A stretch of 64,000 bases of DNA, taken from assembly GCF_026391055.1 (NCBI RefSeq), contig NZ_JAPLET010000025.1, forward strand, positions 283,112 through 347,111, written 5' to 3'. This DNA comes from Spirosoma sp. Its GTDB lineage: Bacteria > Bacteroidota > Bacteroidia > Cytophagales > Spirosomataceae. Of the stretch, positions 40,990 to 50,741 are shown in pieces. The translations under genes and the position numbers were made by a program. The notes below the pieces were generated by a model. It had not been told where the DNA came from. It searched no databases and saw only the letters and a list, made by a program, of their open reading frames with translations. Position 1 is the stretch's first letter. The number at the start of each line of letters is the position of its first letter.

Positions 40990-41844
40990 ATGGCAAACAA
41001 AAAGCAGCCCGTGTCGCGTGTACTGGGCATGGAACCCATTGAACCGGACGTCAGCGGGTCCAGTCGAATCAATGTGGGCACTACCGAGCGAATCGGGTCG
41101 GTAGCTGGTGGAGCGCTGCTGGCCACCTATGGCCTGCGACAGGGTTCTTTTGGCGGACTCTTACTGGCTTCGCTGGGCGGATTTATGGTCTACCGGGGAG
41201 CGTCGGGCTATTGCCCCATGAACCAGGCGCTGGGGCGAAATACGGCCGAGCCAACGACCCCAAATCAGGTAGTGGATTCGATTGAAATTACTAAAAGCCT
41301 GACCATCAATAAGCCGCGTGAGGCCGTATATGCCTACTGGCGGCAATTGGAGAACCTACCCCGGTTTATGTTTCACTTGAGCGAGGTTCGACAATTCGAC
41401 AACAACCGGTCGCACTGGGTAGCGAAACTATCGGATGGGCTCCTCGCTAAGACGCTGGGAACAGTGGAGTGGGATGCTGAAATTCAGGAAGAAGTAGAAA
41501 ACGAGCGATTAGTCTGGAAATCAGTTGCCGATGCCCGGATTGACAACGCAGGTGAAGTCCGGTTTGTCGATGCACCCAATGGCCAGGGTACGGAAGTTCA
41601 CGCCGTTATTGCCTATCGTCCGCCGGCCGGGCAATTGGGCGGTGCGATCCTGAAGCTGTTCAACCCGGCTTTTGAGGAAATGATCAAGCAGGACCTGCGC
41701 CGGTTCAAGCAATTGCTGGAAACCGGCGAAATCACGACCATCGAAGGGCAGCCGTCCGGTCGGAAAAGTGAGCAACAATCCGGTAAGAAACCCTCATCTA
41801 ATTACGCGGAAGCGGACAAAAAACATGAAAGCGCTATGTTATAA
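40990..41844 (+). CDS. SRPBCC-domain protein with N-terminal DUF2892-like membrane segment
   Basis: 284 residues. The N-terminal ~95 residues hold a glycine-rich hydrophobic hairpin (AGGALLATYGLRQGSFGGLLLASLGGFMVYRG, in two helices) of the YgaP/DUF2892 type ending in GYCPMNQ. From ~96 to 245 is a START/polyketide-cyclase (SRPBCC) domain: SLTINKPREAVYAYWRQLENLPRFM is the conserved start. The C-terminus is charged and low in complexity. The last 20 bases overlap the next gene, which begins at 41825. The ligand is unknown; such proteins are common in Bacteroidete stress clusters. Confidence 0.82.
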   Translation: MANKKQPVSRVLGMEPIEPDVSGSSRINVGTTERIGSVAGGALLATYGLRQGSFGGLLLASLGGFMVYRGASGYCPMNQALGRNTAEPTTPNQVVDSIEITKSLTINKPREAVYAYWRQLENLPRFMFHLSEVRQFDNNRSHWVAKLSDGLLAKTLGTVEWDAEIQEEVENERLVWKSVADARIDNAGEVRFVDAPNGQGTEVHAVIAYRPPAGQLGGAILKLFNPAFEEMIKQDLRRFKQLLETGEITTIEGQPSGRKSEQQSGKKPSSNYAEADKKHESAML

Positions 41845-42991
41845 CGGGGTGGGCGACCTGCGTACGGAGCGGGTTCCCGACCCGACCATTCTCAACCCCA
41901 AAGACGCGATTCTGCGGGTTATTCTCTCCTCGGTTTGTGGCTCCGACCTGCACCTGCTCAACGGCTACGTACCAACCATGCGGGAAGGCGACATCATTGG
42001 CCATGAGTTTATGGGCGAAGTGATCGAAACCGGCTCCGAGGTGAAGAAGATCAAGAAAGGTGACCGGGTGGTGGTGTGTTCGATTCTGGGTTGTGGCGAG
42101 TGCCAATATTGCCAGGATACCCAGTGGTCGCTCTGCGACAACTCCAATCCCCACGCCTGGATACCGGAAAAAGCATACGGAGATTCGCCGGCCGGCATTT
42201 TCGGGTACTCGCACGCCTTTGGCGGCTATGCCGGCTCCCATGCCGATTACATTCGCGTACCCTATGCCGACCGGGGCTGCTTTGTCATTCCCGACGGGTT
42301 ACCTGACGAAGCGGCCGTGTTTGCCTCGGACGCAATGCCAACGGGATTCATGGCCGCGGATCTGGCCGACATCCAGCCGGGCAACGTGGTAGCGATCTGG
42401 GGATGCGGAGGAGTAGGGCAAATGGCCATTCAAAGTGCTTTTCTGCTGGGCGCGTCCCGCGTGATTGCCATCGACCGGGAAGCCGACCGGCTGCGAATGG
42501 CCAAAGACATCAGTGGCGCGGAGGTGCTTGATTTCTCGAAAGTTGATGTTCAGGAAGCGTTACGGGAGATGACCGGCGGACGTGGCCCCGACCGCTGCAT
42601 CGACTGCGTGGGTATGGAAGCGGTCAGCGAAGGGCTGGATTATTACTACGACAAAACCAAGCAGTTTGTCCGGCTGGAATCCGATCGGCCGATTGTGCTG
42701 CGGGAAGCTATTATGGCTTGTCGGAAAGGCGGCACGGTTTCGATTATTGGGGTGTATGGCGGCTTAGTCGACAGCATCCCGATGGGGGCGGCTATGAACA
42801 AAGCCCTGACGTTCCGAATGGGCCAGCAACACGGGCAGCGCTACATTCCCCGCTTGCTGGAGCATCTGCAAAAAGGAGAGCTTAATTCACGGTTTATGCT
42901 CACCCACAAAATGTCGCTCGATGAGGGCATGAAAGGCTACGATCTGTTCAATAAAAAAGAAACGATGCGGGTTGTTTTTGCGCCACAATAA
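41825..42991 (+). CDS. Zinc-dependent alcohol dehydrogenase (2)
   Basis: 388 residues from the ATG at 41825 (MKALCYNGVGDL is the family start; the frame is open to 41768 inside the preceding gene). Catalytic zinc: CGSDLHLLNG and GHEFMGEVIETG. Structural zinc: CGECQYCQDTQWSLC. Rossmann motif GCGGVGQM. It is a glutathione-independent formaldehyde-dehydrogenase-like enzyme and a paralogue of the one at 38009-39169. A long perfect inverted repeat follows the stop. Confidence 0.92.
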   Translation: MKALCYNGVGDLRTERVPDPTILNPKDAILRVILSSVCGSDLHLLNGYVPTMREGDIIGHEFMGEVIETGSEVKKIKKGDRVVVCSILGCGECQYCQDTQWSLCDNSNPHAWIPEKAYGDSPAGIFGYSHAFGGYAGSHADYIRVPYADRGCFVIPDGLPDEAAVFASDAMPTGFMAADLADIQPGNVVAIWGCGGVGQMAIQSAFLLGASRVIAIDREADRLRMAKDISGAEVLDFSKVDVQEALREMTGGRGPDRCIDCVGMEAVSEGLDYYYDKTKQFVRLESDRPIVLREAIMACRKGGTVSIIGVYGGLVDSIPMGAAMNKALTFRMGQQHGQRYIPRLLEHLQKGELNSRFMLTHKMSLDEGMKGYDLFNKKETMRVVFAPQ

Positions 42992-42998
42992 GGGATTA

Positions 42999-43073
42999 GA
43001 CGGCTGGTCAGGCGGGAGGAAGCCCGCGATGGTGCGGCAAGATGGCGAGTTTCTATCCGCCTGACCAGCCGTC
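42999..43073 (+). terminator. 17-bp perfect inverted repeat after alcohol dehydrogenase 2
   Basis: GACGGCTGGTCAGGCGG (42999-43015) pairs perfectly with CCGCCTGACCAGCCGTC (43057-43073), leaving a 41-base loop with its own GC-rich patches. It begins 7 bases after the stop codon of the dehydrogenase. It probably closes the 38-43 kb unit, although the lack of a T tract makes it an unusual terminator. Confidence 0.5.
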
Positions 43074-43289
43074 GCATCTAAACACATGAAGCTGTTTACC
43101 GTTTTTAGTAAGACGAAGGAATGTCCATGAATTTGTCAGTTAAATGGTCCTCTTTTCATCTTGTGTAAGCGAGTTTGTTAACGTTGTGTTCAGCACACAT
43201 TCCTAACGTCAATTGAAAACAAACTGGGGTCCGTTAGGCCTTTTTAAGGCAGTCTGCCAAAAAAAACCAATCACATTCGGTATCCCTTT

Positions 43290-45947
43290 ATGGCTCGACG
43301 AACAAACGCCAACGACCAGGACGACAAAGCAGCATCCGGATTTGTCCGCGTGCGGGGCGCTCGTGAGCACAACCTCAAAAATATCGACGTCTTAATACCA
43401 CGCAATCAGCTGGTGGTTTTCAGCGGTGTCTCCGGCTCGGGTAAGTCGTCCCTGGCCTTCGGCACCCTCTATGCCGAAGCACAGCGACGGTATCTGGAAT
43501 CGGTTTCCCCTTATGCCAGACGGCTCATCGATCAGGTCGGCGTGCCGGATGTCGATGCCATTGACGGCCTGCCGCCCGCCGTCGCCCTCCAGCAGCAACG
43601 CGGCACGCCCAATGCCCGCTCAACGGTAGGTAGTCTGACGACCCTTTCGAGCCTGGTGCGTATGCTCTACTCACGCGTGGGTACTTACCCCGCCCGACAG
43701 ACGATGCTCTATGCCGAAGATTTTTCGTTCAATACCCCTCAGGGGGCTTGTCCCCGCTGCCAGGGCATGGGCCGCGTGCATACCATGACCGAGCAGTCGA
43801 TGGTTCCCGATCCGTCACTGACCATCCGCCAGCGGGCCATTGCCGCCTGGCCCACGGCCTGGGGCGGTCAGAACCTGCGCGACATTTTAGTCTCTCTGGG
43901 CTATGACATTGACATCCCCTGGAAAGACCTGCCCAAAACCGATCGACAGTGGATTCTCTTTACGGATGAGCAGCCGACGGTTCCCGTCTATGCGGGCCTC
44001 ACCCCAACCGAAACGCGTCAGGCGCAGCGACTAAAGATGGAACCGAGCTATCAGGGAACCTTCAGCAGCGCCAAACGAAACCTGGAACACACGCTGGCCC
44101 ATACGGACAGTGCAGCCATGCGCAAACGCGTGTTGCAGTTTATGATCAGTAGTCCTTGCCCCGTATGCCAGGGCAAGCGCTTAAAGCCCGAGGCACTTTC
44201 GGTAACCTTCGCCGACTACGATATCGCCGATCTCTCGCATCTCTCCCTGACGCAACTGGTAGAAGTCATCAAGCCGGCCGCGAATGGCGAGTTTGCCACC
44301 GAGATGAATCCGTCAACGTCGCTTGTGAGTCGCCAGGCGGCAAAAGCTGCGCTGGATCGGCGCGTGCAGGCAGGTGGCTCGGCGCACAAGGGCGCCCCGG
44401 ATGTGCGCCGTACGGATGATCTCTCGCCTGAAAAGCGCATCGCTGCCGAGCGTTTGTGCGGTGATCTGCTGGATCGCCTGACAACGCTCATCGAGCTGGG
44501 CCTGGGTTACCTGTCGCTTGACCGCAGCACGCCCACCTGCTCATCCGGTGAGTTGCAGCGGCTGCGGCTGGCCACTCAGCTCTCCTCCCAGCTCTTTGGG
44601 GTCATCTATGTGCTGGACGAGCCGACGGCCGGGCTGCACCCGGCCGATGGCCACGCGCTCTTCGACGCACTGGACAGGCTCAAAGCGTCGGGCAACTCGC
44701 TCTTCGTGGTCGAACACGACGTTGAGCTGATGCGCCGTGCCGATTGGCTGGTTGACGTTGGCCCTGAGGCAGGCAGCGCGGGCGGACGCATACTCTACAG
44801 TGGAGAACCACAAGGCCTTAGGCAGGTTAGCGAGTCCCGCACCCGGCCCTACCTGTTTGAGGAAACAGCCCGGCTCTCATCCCCCAACCGTTCCCCTACA
44901 GGCTGGCTACGTCTGGAAGGAGTCCGACGAAATAATCTCCAGGGGGTGACTGTTTCGTTTCCGCTGGGTTGCTTTACCGCCGTGACCGGTGTCTCGGGGT
45001 CTGGCAAATCCAGCCTGGTGAGCCAGTCTCTGCTGGATCTGGTAGCAGCGCACCTGGGCATGAGACGGGAAGAGGTCGATGAAGATGCGCTGGAGCAGGC
45101 CCCCGCCGAAAGAACCATCGGTCGATTGGGGGGCGATGTCGAGGCCATCCAGCGCCTGATTGAGGTGGATCAAAAACCAATCGGACGAACCCCACGCTCC
45201 AACCTGGCCACCTATACCGGGCTTTTTGATCAGGTCCGAAAACTCTTTGCCGCCACGCCGGAGGCCCGTAGCAGACACTTCGATGCCGGCCGTTTTTCCT
45301 TCAACGTCGCCAAAGGGCGGTGCCCAACCTGTGAGGGAGAAGGCCAGGTCAGCATCGAGCTGCTGTTCATGCCGAGCGTGTATGCCCCCTGTCCGACCTG
45401 TCATGGCACACGCTATAACGAAAAGACGCTGGAGATTAACTGGAACGGCAAATCCATTGCGGATGTGCTGGGCATGACGGTTGACGAAGCCTGCCTGTTT
45501 TTTGCCCAGGAAGCGTTGGTGTTACGGTCCCTGGACACGCTGAGGGATATTGGCCTGGGTTATCTCAAACTTGGGCAAAGCGCGACCGAGCTTTCCGGCG
45601 GGGAGGCCCAGCGCATCAAGCTCTCCACCGAACTGCAACGCACGCAACGGGGCACCACCCTCTACGTGTTGGACGAGCCGACTACCGGGCTGCATCCGCG
45701 AGATGTTGACCGTCTTCTGGTTCAGCTGAACCGTCTGGTTGATGCGGGCAATACCGTTATTGTCGTTGAGCATGATATGCGTACGGTCGCCCAGTGTGAT
45801 TGGGTTATCGACGTGGGACCCGGAGCGGGGAATCACGGCGGTACGATCGTCGCGGCAGGCACTCCCGCCCAAATTGCCGCGTGTGAGGCAAGCCGCACGG
45901 CTCCTTTTCTTTCGAACATCCTGAAGCCCGAGCTAAGTCCCGCCTAA
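43290..45947 (+). CDS. UvrA paralogue (excinuclease ABC subunit A-like, UvrA2 type)
   Basis: 885 residues, shorter than UvrA (~940-950). Two ABC modules: first Walker A SGVSGSGKSSL (~52-62) and YVLDEPTAGLHPAD; second TGVSGSGKSSL and YVLDEPTTGLHPRD, with signatures SSGELQRLRL (altered) and LSGGEAQRIKL. Zinc-finger cysteines are in CPRCQGMG, CPVCQGKR, CPTCEGEG and CPTCHGTRY. The ~60-residue deficit probably falls in the region between the first Walker A and signature, where UvrA binds UvrB. UvrA2 proteins have been linked to tolerance of DNA-damaging drugs, often in antibiotic producers. A full UvrA should be encoded elsewhere in the genome. Confidence 0.9.
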   Translation: MARRTNANDQDDKAASGFVRVRGAREHNLKNIDVLIPRNQLVVFSGVSGSGKSSLAFGTLYAEAQRRYLESVSPYARRLIDQVGVPDVDAIDGLPPAVALQQQRGTPNARSTVGSLTTLSSLVRMLYSRVGTYPARQTMLYAEDFSFNTPQGACPRCQGMGRVHTMTEQSMVPDPSLTIRQRAIAAWPTAWGGQNLRDILVSLGYDIDIPWKDLPKTDRQWILFTDEQPTVPVYAGLTPTETRQAQRLKMEPSYQGTFSSAKRNLEHTLAHTDSAAMRKRVLQFMISSPCPVCQGKRLKPEALSVTFADYDIADLSHLSLTQLVEVIKPAANGEFATEMNPSTSLVSRQAAKAALDRRVQAGGSAHKGAPDVRRTDDLSPEKRIAAERLCGDLLDRLTTLIELGLGYLSLDRSTPTCSSGELQRLRLATQLSSQLFGVIYVLDEPTAGLHPADGHALFDALDRLKASGNSLFVVEHDVELMRRADWLVDVGPEAGSAGGRILYSGEPQGLRQVSESRTRPYLFEETARLSSPNRSPTGWLRLEGVRRNNLQGVTVSFPLGCFTAVTGVSGSGKSSLVSQSLLDLVAAHLGMRREEVDEDALEQAPAERTIGRLGGDVEAIQRLIEVDQKPIGRTPRSNLATYTGLFDQVRKLFAATPEARSRHFDAGRFSFNVAKGRCPTCEGEGQVSIELLFMPSVYAPCPTCHGTRYNEKTLEINWNGKSIADVLGMTVDEACLFFAQEALVLRSLDTLRDIGLGYLKLGQSATELSGGEAQRIKLSTELQRTQRGTTLYVLDEPTTGLHPRDVDRLLVQLNRLVDAGNTVIVVEHDMRTVAQCDWVIDVGPGAGNHGGTIVAAGTPAQIAACEASRTAPFLSNILKPELSPA

Positions 45948-46516
45948 TCAACGTCATTACAAGTCAATGCGCTACCAAGTTAGTTTCATCTTGGTCCGGC
46001 TACTTCGCGATCCGGCTGGATAGCCTGCGCCGCAACGGCGGCCCGGCGCAACGGCTGACCATGGGTGGCCCCGCCGTTGTGCCGGTAAGACCCATGACCG
46101 TCGGCAAATCGGACTCTATTAATTAAGCTTCAAGAACGGTAGAGAAATTAGGAAGTTAAAGCTTCTCGCAACCATCGAATCCTCACGTCAATCGGACCCT
46201 GAATGTACCGTGAGCGGAGATGTAAATCATTTGGTTTAGTCCAGCTAAAGCCGATAAAGGGCTCTTTAGGAACGAGGCCATGCCGAATGTGGGGAAAGGG
46301 GATTCGTCGGGAGGCCTGGCAGATTGTTTATTGCCTGATACAACAGGGACCGTACGAAAATAAAATGTATTTTTTTTGAACAACTAGTTTAAACAAGTGT
46401 TACGTCGAACGAATAACGGCTTTACGTATGCGTTCCTTCCGCCTGGTTGCCCAGTTGGGATCACATCCTCCGGACGAACCGCTCCTGCCGGTTGTAGATA
46501 TCTTTCCTGCTCAACC
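45948..46516. other. Intergenic region with GC-rich stem-loops and dispersed repeat B
   Basis: 569 bases. The part at ~46020-46100 is GC-rich with complementary pieces (GCCGCAACGGCGG; CCGCCGTTGTGCC; CATGGGT and ACCCATG), likely a terminator after the UvrA paralogue. The part at 46190-46345 is dispersed repeat B. The frame upstream of the histidine kinase is open from 46397 but lacks conservation, so it is treated as non-coding. Confidence 0.5.
46190..46345. repeat. Dispersed repeat copy B (partner at 37144-37300)
   Basis: Imperfect ~150-base similarity to copy A. The minus-strand ORF 46183-46383 (66 aa) starts MFKK and parallels the ORF of copy A. Located between the UvrA paralogue and the first histidine kinase. 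Confidence 0.45.
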
Positions 46517-47806
46517 ATGATAGCCCCTACCCATTCAGAATCGGCTCCGCTAGGCCAACTCGCTTCCTTTCTGGCCGCCCGACGCGAGGCCCTGCTGGCC
46601 AACTGGCGAACCGCTTGTGAGACCGATCCGGGCCTGAGAAGCGTCAACCGCTTAAGCTCTGACGAGTTTGCTAACAAAGTTCCCTTCATGCTCAATGTGC
46701 TCCAGCAGCAGTTGCAGCAGCAGCATGAAGAAGCCCAGGTAGACCGCTTAGCCGCTGACCATGGCCTGCTTCGCTGGCATAAGGGCTATGTCCTGTCCGA
46801 ATTGTTGGCCGAGATGCACTACTTAGGCCAGAGCATACTGGCCGAACTGGAGGCCTTCTGGCAACTTTACCCCTCAACCGATTGCCCCATGATTACCCGG
46901 ACCTATCAGCACTTCTTTGCGTTTGCCAATCAGATCAACACCGGCAGTGTAAGCCAGTTTACCGCCTTACAACGCACGGCGGCTGCCAGCCGGGTCAATG
47001 TACTGGAAAAAGCCCTGGCGGAACTCCAGGCGCTCAGCCAGCAACGCAGTGAGATCCTGCGCCATTCCTCCCATGACCTTAGAGGGAGTTTCGGGACCAT
47101 TCAGGGAGCTGCTTCTCTACTGGAACTGGTGATCGACTCCCAACAGGAGCGTAAACAGATGCTGGACATGTTGCTGCGGAACCTGACTACTTGTCGCTCG
47201 CTAGTTACCCAGTTGATGGACTTGGCCCGCTTAGAGGCCGGCCAGGAAGCCCTGCGCATTCAGCCCCTGGATGCGGGTCAGTTGTTGACCAATCTAGTGG
47301 ATAGCTACCAGCCCCTGGCCGCTGAGCGGGGGCTTTTACTCAAAGCGGACGGTCCGGCCAGCTTGCCGGTCGAGTGTGATCCGGTTCAGCTTCAGCGCAT
47401 TATTCAGAACCTGGTGCTCAACGCACTTAAGCATACCCCTACGGGCTGGGTGTCGGTTAGCTGGAGTCGAGAGAACGACTGCTACTGGACTGTCAGCGTG
47501 CAAGACACGGGGCCGGGCTTGCCCACGGCAACTCGGGCGGGTTCACGCCCTCACCAGGAATTCCTCTCTACCGAAACTACCACGGCCGTTGATATCGCCG
47601 ATGTTCAGCCAGGGGCTATCGCCCTTTCGTCCCGCTCCGGGTTTGCCCACCAGGGGGAAGGTGTCGGCTTATCGATCGTCAAGGGCTTGTGTGAACTATT
47701 ACGGGCTAGTTTGGAGATCAACAGCAGGCCAGGCAAAGGCACCCTGTTTCGGATACGGCTGTCCATTCAGAGGCCGATGTCAGGGCCACCTCCGCCTTTC
47801 TGTTAA
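46517..47806 (+). CDS. Sensor histidine kinase with RsbRD-type N-terminal domain
   Basis: 429 residues from the ATG at 46517. The N-terminal ~150 residues are helical and start LASFLAARREALLANWRTAC, as in the RsbRD_N sensing domain. The dimerisation/phosphoacceptor helix has HSSHDLRGSFGTI with His186. The ATPase domain shows NLVLNALKHTP (N box), DTGPGLP (G1) and GEGVGLSIVKGL (G2), with a low-complexity insert (~345-375) between them. No membrane segment, so it is cytoplasmic. No receiver partner is adjacent. Confidence 0.86.
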   Translation: MIAPTHSESAPLGQLASFLAARREALLANWRTACETDPGLRSVNRLSSDEFANKVPFMLNVLQQQLQQQHEEAQVDRLAADHGLLRWHKGYVLSELLAEMHYLGQSILAELEAFWQLYPSTDCPMITRTYQHFFAFANQINTGSVSQFTALQRTAAASRVNVLEKALAELQALSQQRSEILRHSSHDLRGSFGTIQGAASLLELVIDSQQERKQMLDMLLRNLTTCRSLVTQLMDLARLEAGQEALRIQPLDAGQLLTNLVDSYQPLAAERGLLLKADGPASLPVECDPVQLQRIIQNLVLNALKHTPTGWVSVSWSRENDCYWTVSVQDTGPGLPTATRAGSRPHQEFLSTETTTAVDIADVQPGAIALSSRSGFAHQGEGVGLSIVKGLCELLRASLEINSRPGKGTLFRIRLSIQRPMSGPPPPFC

Positions 47807-48745
47807 GGGCGGTTTAGTCCTTTGCTCCGCCATAGTGCACCCTCCCTGACGCAGGCTTTCAGGCCACCTTAACTAACGGGTAATGGTCTGGGGCTTACCG
47901 ATGTCAAAAGGAGCTCCCGGCGGTTAAGCCTGATGTCCATGAGCCTCATCAAAGGTTGAGACCAAGCTGGGAATCGGCGGCTGATTGGTAATTTCGGCAG
48001 GGTTGATCAGCGACCCCGCTCCGGCGTACCTGCCGCAGCGGCTGATTTTGGATTCAGCTGACGGGTGATAACACCTTAAATTTGCTATGTTAAATGGCGG
48101 GTAATCTTGCTTTAAGCTGACCGCGCTGGTACAGGGTTGATGGCCACCGTGGCGCGGTCAGTTTGCTGCGAAATCAACTGGTCAATGGCCCTGAAATCGC
48201 CGGTTATACCTCTATTTTGCCTTGCCACGGGCCAGTGAGAAAAAGGCAAAACGTGAGTAAGAGAAAGCAGGGGTAGGCACACATTTAAACTTACCGATCA
48301 GGAGTACATGCAACCATCAACTGGTAGAAGTTGGGCAATGTGGCTAAGTATACCCAGGAAGGAGGGCCTATCCGGATCAGCCTAAATCCGTAAAACGACC
48401 AGGCATCTGAGAGCCTATCTGCCCTCAGGCCTGGGCAAACAGTAGCCGATCATCGCCCTGACAGGCTAGGGTCCAGAAGCAGACAAGCTGCGGAGCGGAG
48501 CAGCGGGTTTTGGGGCGCATGGGTTGAAGCCCGTCAATGAGTCGAATGTACCCGAACTGTTGGCTAAGACGATGACGGCCGAAAAAGAAGAGCTAGACGA
48601 TGAACGCTCCCACCTGGGACCTGATGTGATTACCTATCCGTTAATGGGGCGTGAGGTGAAAAGGGCTCCAGGCACCAGCAAGCTTAGACTTCTTTAAATA
48701 AACCGAGTATACTTGAAAATTTCTTAACTGCCTCTTGCTCTTGCC
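47807..48745. other. ~940-base gap, possible gene debris
   Basis: No full ORF on either strand. Near the end, 48533-48697 keeps a plus-strand open frame reading VNESNVPELLAKTMTAEKEE, which is weakly like the end of DUF892 (YciE/YciF ferritin-like) proteins (LL.KTL.EEK.AD) and could be a remnant. Otherwise nothing recognisable. No convincing promoter for the next kinase gene, only a TATACTTG near-match at ~48708. Confidence 0.35.
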
Positions 48746-50728
48746 ATGGACAATGACCAGCTACCTGATCAGATTTACCGGAACGCCCTTTTGGCGATGA
48801 GTTTGGGCTTTAGTTTGGTAGATGTCCAGTTTGATGAGCAAGGCCAGGCTTATGATATCATTATCCGGGATGTCAATCCGGCCCAGAGCCGGATTGACGG
48901 GGTACAGGCCATACTTGGTCAAGGGGTGCGTGAGTGGTTGCCCGACCTAGAGCCAAAATGGATCGAGCGGTATGCTCAGGTGGCCCTAACGGGCGAAGCG
49001 GCTCATTTTGAAGACTGGTCTGAAGCCAATCAACGATGGTATGAAGTCGATGCCTGTTCGGTGGAATGGCCCAACCGGTCGCTGGTGGCCATTATTTACA
49101 GTGATATTACCCAGCGTAAGCGCCAGGAAGAATCCTTATTGGCGCTCGAGCAACGTAAATCGTTTTTACTGCGGTTAAGTGATGAGCTACGCCCCTTGTC
49201 GGATGCTGTGCCTATTCAGTATCAGGCCGCTCGTGTACTGGGGGACTTCTTGCAGGCAAGCCGGGTGGGGTATGCTGAAACGCAGGATGATGAGCAACTG
49301 GTGGCCGTGACACGTCATTTTACCCGGGGCGTTGCCGGCATCGAGGGCGTCTACCGATACCGGGATTATGGCCCTGATTTACTGGAACAGATGCTGCTCG
49401 GGCAAACCGTCGTGCGGGCTGATGTGGCCAATGATCCCTTGCTTACCGATGCCGTGAAACAAGCCCACGTCCAGCTACAACTGGGAGCGACGGTGAATGT
49501 ACCGCTAGTCAAACAGGGACGTTTGGTGGCCATTCTCTTTGTTCACTTCCAGTTGGCTCACCCCTTTTCCGCTTTGGAAATAGAGTTAATCGAGGAAACC
49601 GCCGAACGAATATGGGCAGCCGTCGAGCGGGCTCGCGCCGAGGAAGCTTTACTCAAAAGCGAAGCGGAGTTTCGGACCATTGCCGAAGCCGCTCCTGCTT
49701 TAGTCTGGATCTGTTCAGCTTTAGGCGAAAACAGCTATTTCAACCAGCGTTGGTATGACTACACCGGGCAGACGGTTGAGCAGGCCCGTGGAGTGGGGTG
49801 GGCGGTGACGATGCATCCCGACGATGCATTCCGGATTCTGCCCTACTGGCAACGTTGCCAAATGACGGGCGAAGCTTACGAAGGCGAGGTTCGGTACCGA
49901 CGCCATGACGGGGTATATCGCTGGCACATCTTCCGTGCGCTGCCCCGTCGCTCGGCAACGGGGCAGATTGAGGGCTGGTATGGGCTAAGCATTGACACGG
50001 ACGACGCTAAACGAGCCCAGGAAGACCTTCAGCAAGCCAGTCGTCGCAAGGATGAGTTTCTGGCTATGCTAGCCCACGAGTTGCGAAACCCCCTGGCGCC
50101 GGTTCGCAATGGCCTCCAGTTAGTAACTCAGACCCACGGGGATGAGCCCATGCTGGGAGCCCTACTGCCCAGTATGAACCGGCAGATGGATCACTTACTG
50201 CGGCTGGTGGATGATTTGCTGGATGTGAGCCGCATCAGCCGGGGCCGGATTGAGCTGCGCAAGCAGCGGATGGATCTGGTTCACTTAGTCGCTCAAACCG
50301 TTGACGCCATGCAGCCTCTGTTTACGGTCTCGGGTCGGCAACTGCATGCGCAGTTGCCTGACCACTCCCTTTATGTGGATGGCGACGCGACGCGGTTAAA
50401 CCAGGTAGTAACCAACCTGTTGACCAACGGCCTGCGCTATACCCAGCAGGAAGGGCAAGTCTGGCTTAGCCTGGAGCGGCTGGGGGCGCACGCGCTCCTG
50501 CGGGTGCGGGATAACGGCATAGGCCTGGCCGCTGATCAGTTGGAAGTCATTTTCGAGTTGTTCGTTCAGGTAGATAAATCCCTGGCCCGCTCGCATGGTG
50601 GGCTGGGCGTAGGTCTTTCGCTGGTTCAGCAACTGGTACAGCTGCACGGGGGGCGGGTCGAGGCCCACAGTCCGGGGCTGAAACAAGGCAGTGAGTTTGC
50701 CGTTTCTTTACCGATCCTACTAGCTTAA
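48746..50728 (+). CDS. PAS-GAF-PAS sensor histidine kinase
   Basis: 660 residues, soluble. PAS-like domain ~10-125 (LLAMSLGFSLVDVQF; NPAQSRIDGV), GAF-like domain ~145-295 (GDFLQASRVGYAE; GATVNVPLVKQGRLVAILFVH), PAS domain ~308-430 (FRTIAEAAPALVWIC; MHPDD; WHIFRALPRR). Phosphoacceptor FLAMLAHELRNPL with His444. ATPase: NQVVTNLLTNGLRYT, DNGIGLA, GGLGVGLSLVQQL. The phospho-relay partner is probably the single-domain receiver encoded 13 bases downstream. Confidence 0.93.
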   Translation: MDNDQLPDQIYRNALLAMSLGFSLVDVQFDEQGQAYDIIIRDVNPAQSRIDGVQAILGQGVREWLPDLEPKWIERYAQVALTGEAAHFEDWSEANQRWYEVDACSVEWPNRSLVAIIYSDITQRKRQEESLLALEQRKSFLLRLSDELRPLSDAVPIQYQAARVLGDFLQASRVGYAETQDDEQLVAVTRHFTRGVAGIEGVYRYRDYGPDLLEQMLLGQTVVRADVANDPLLTDAVKQAHVQLQLGATVNVPLVKQGRLVAILFVHFQLAHPFSALEIELIEETAERIWAAVERARAEEALLKSEAEFRTIAEAAPALVWICSALGENSYFNQRWYDYTGQTVEQARGVGWAVTMHPDDAFRILPYWQRCQMTGEAYEGEVRYRRHDGVYRWHIFRALPRRSATGQIEGWYGLSIDTDDAKRAQEDLQQASRRKDEFLAMLAHELRNPLAPVRNGLQLVTQTHGDEPMLGALLPSMNRQMDHLLRLVDDLLDVSRISRGRIELRKQRMDLVHLVAQTVDAMQPLFTVSGRQLHAQLPDHSLYVDGDATRLNQVVTNLLTNGLRYTQQEGQVWLSLERLGAHALLRVRDNGIGLAADQLEVIFELFVQVDKSLARSHGGLGVGLSLVQQLVQLHGGRVEAHSPGLKQGSEFAVSLPILLA

Positions 50729-50741
50729 TCCCAGACTGAAG

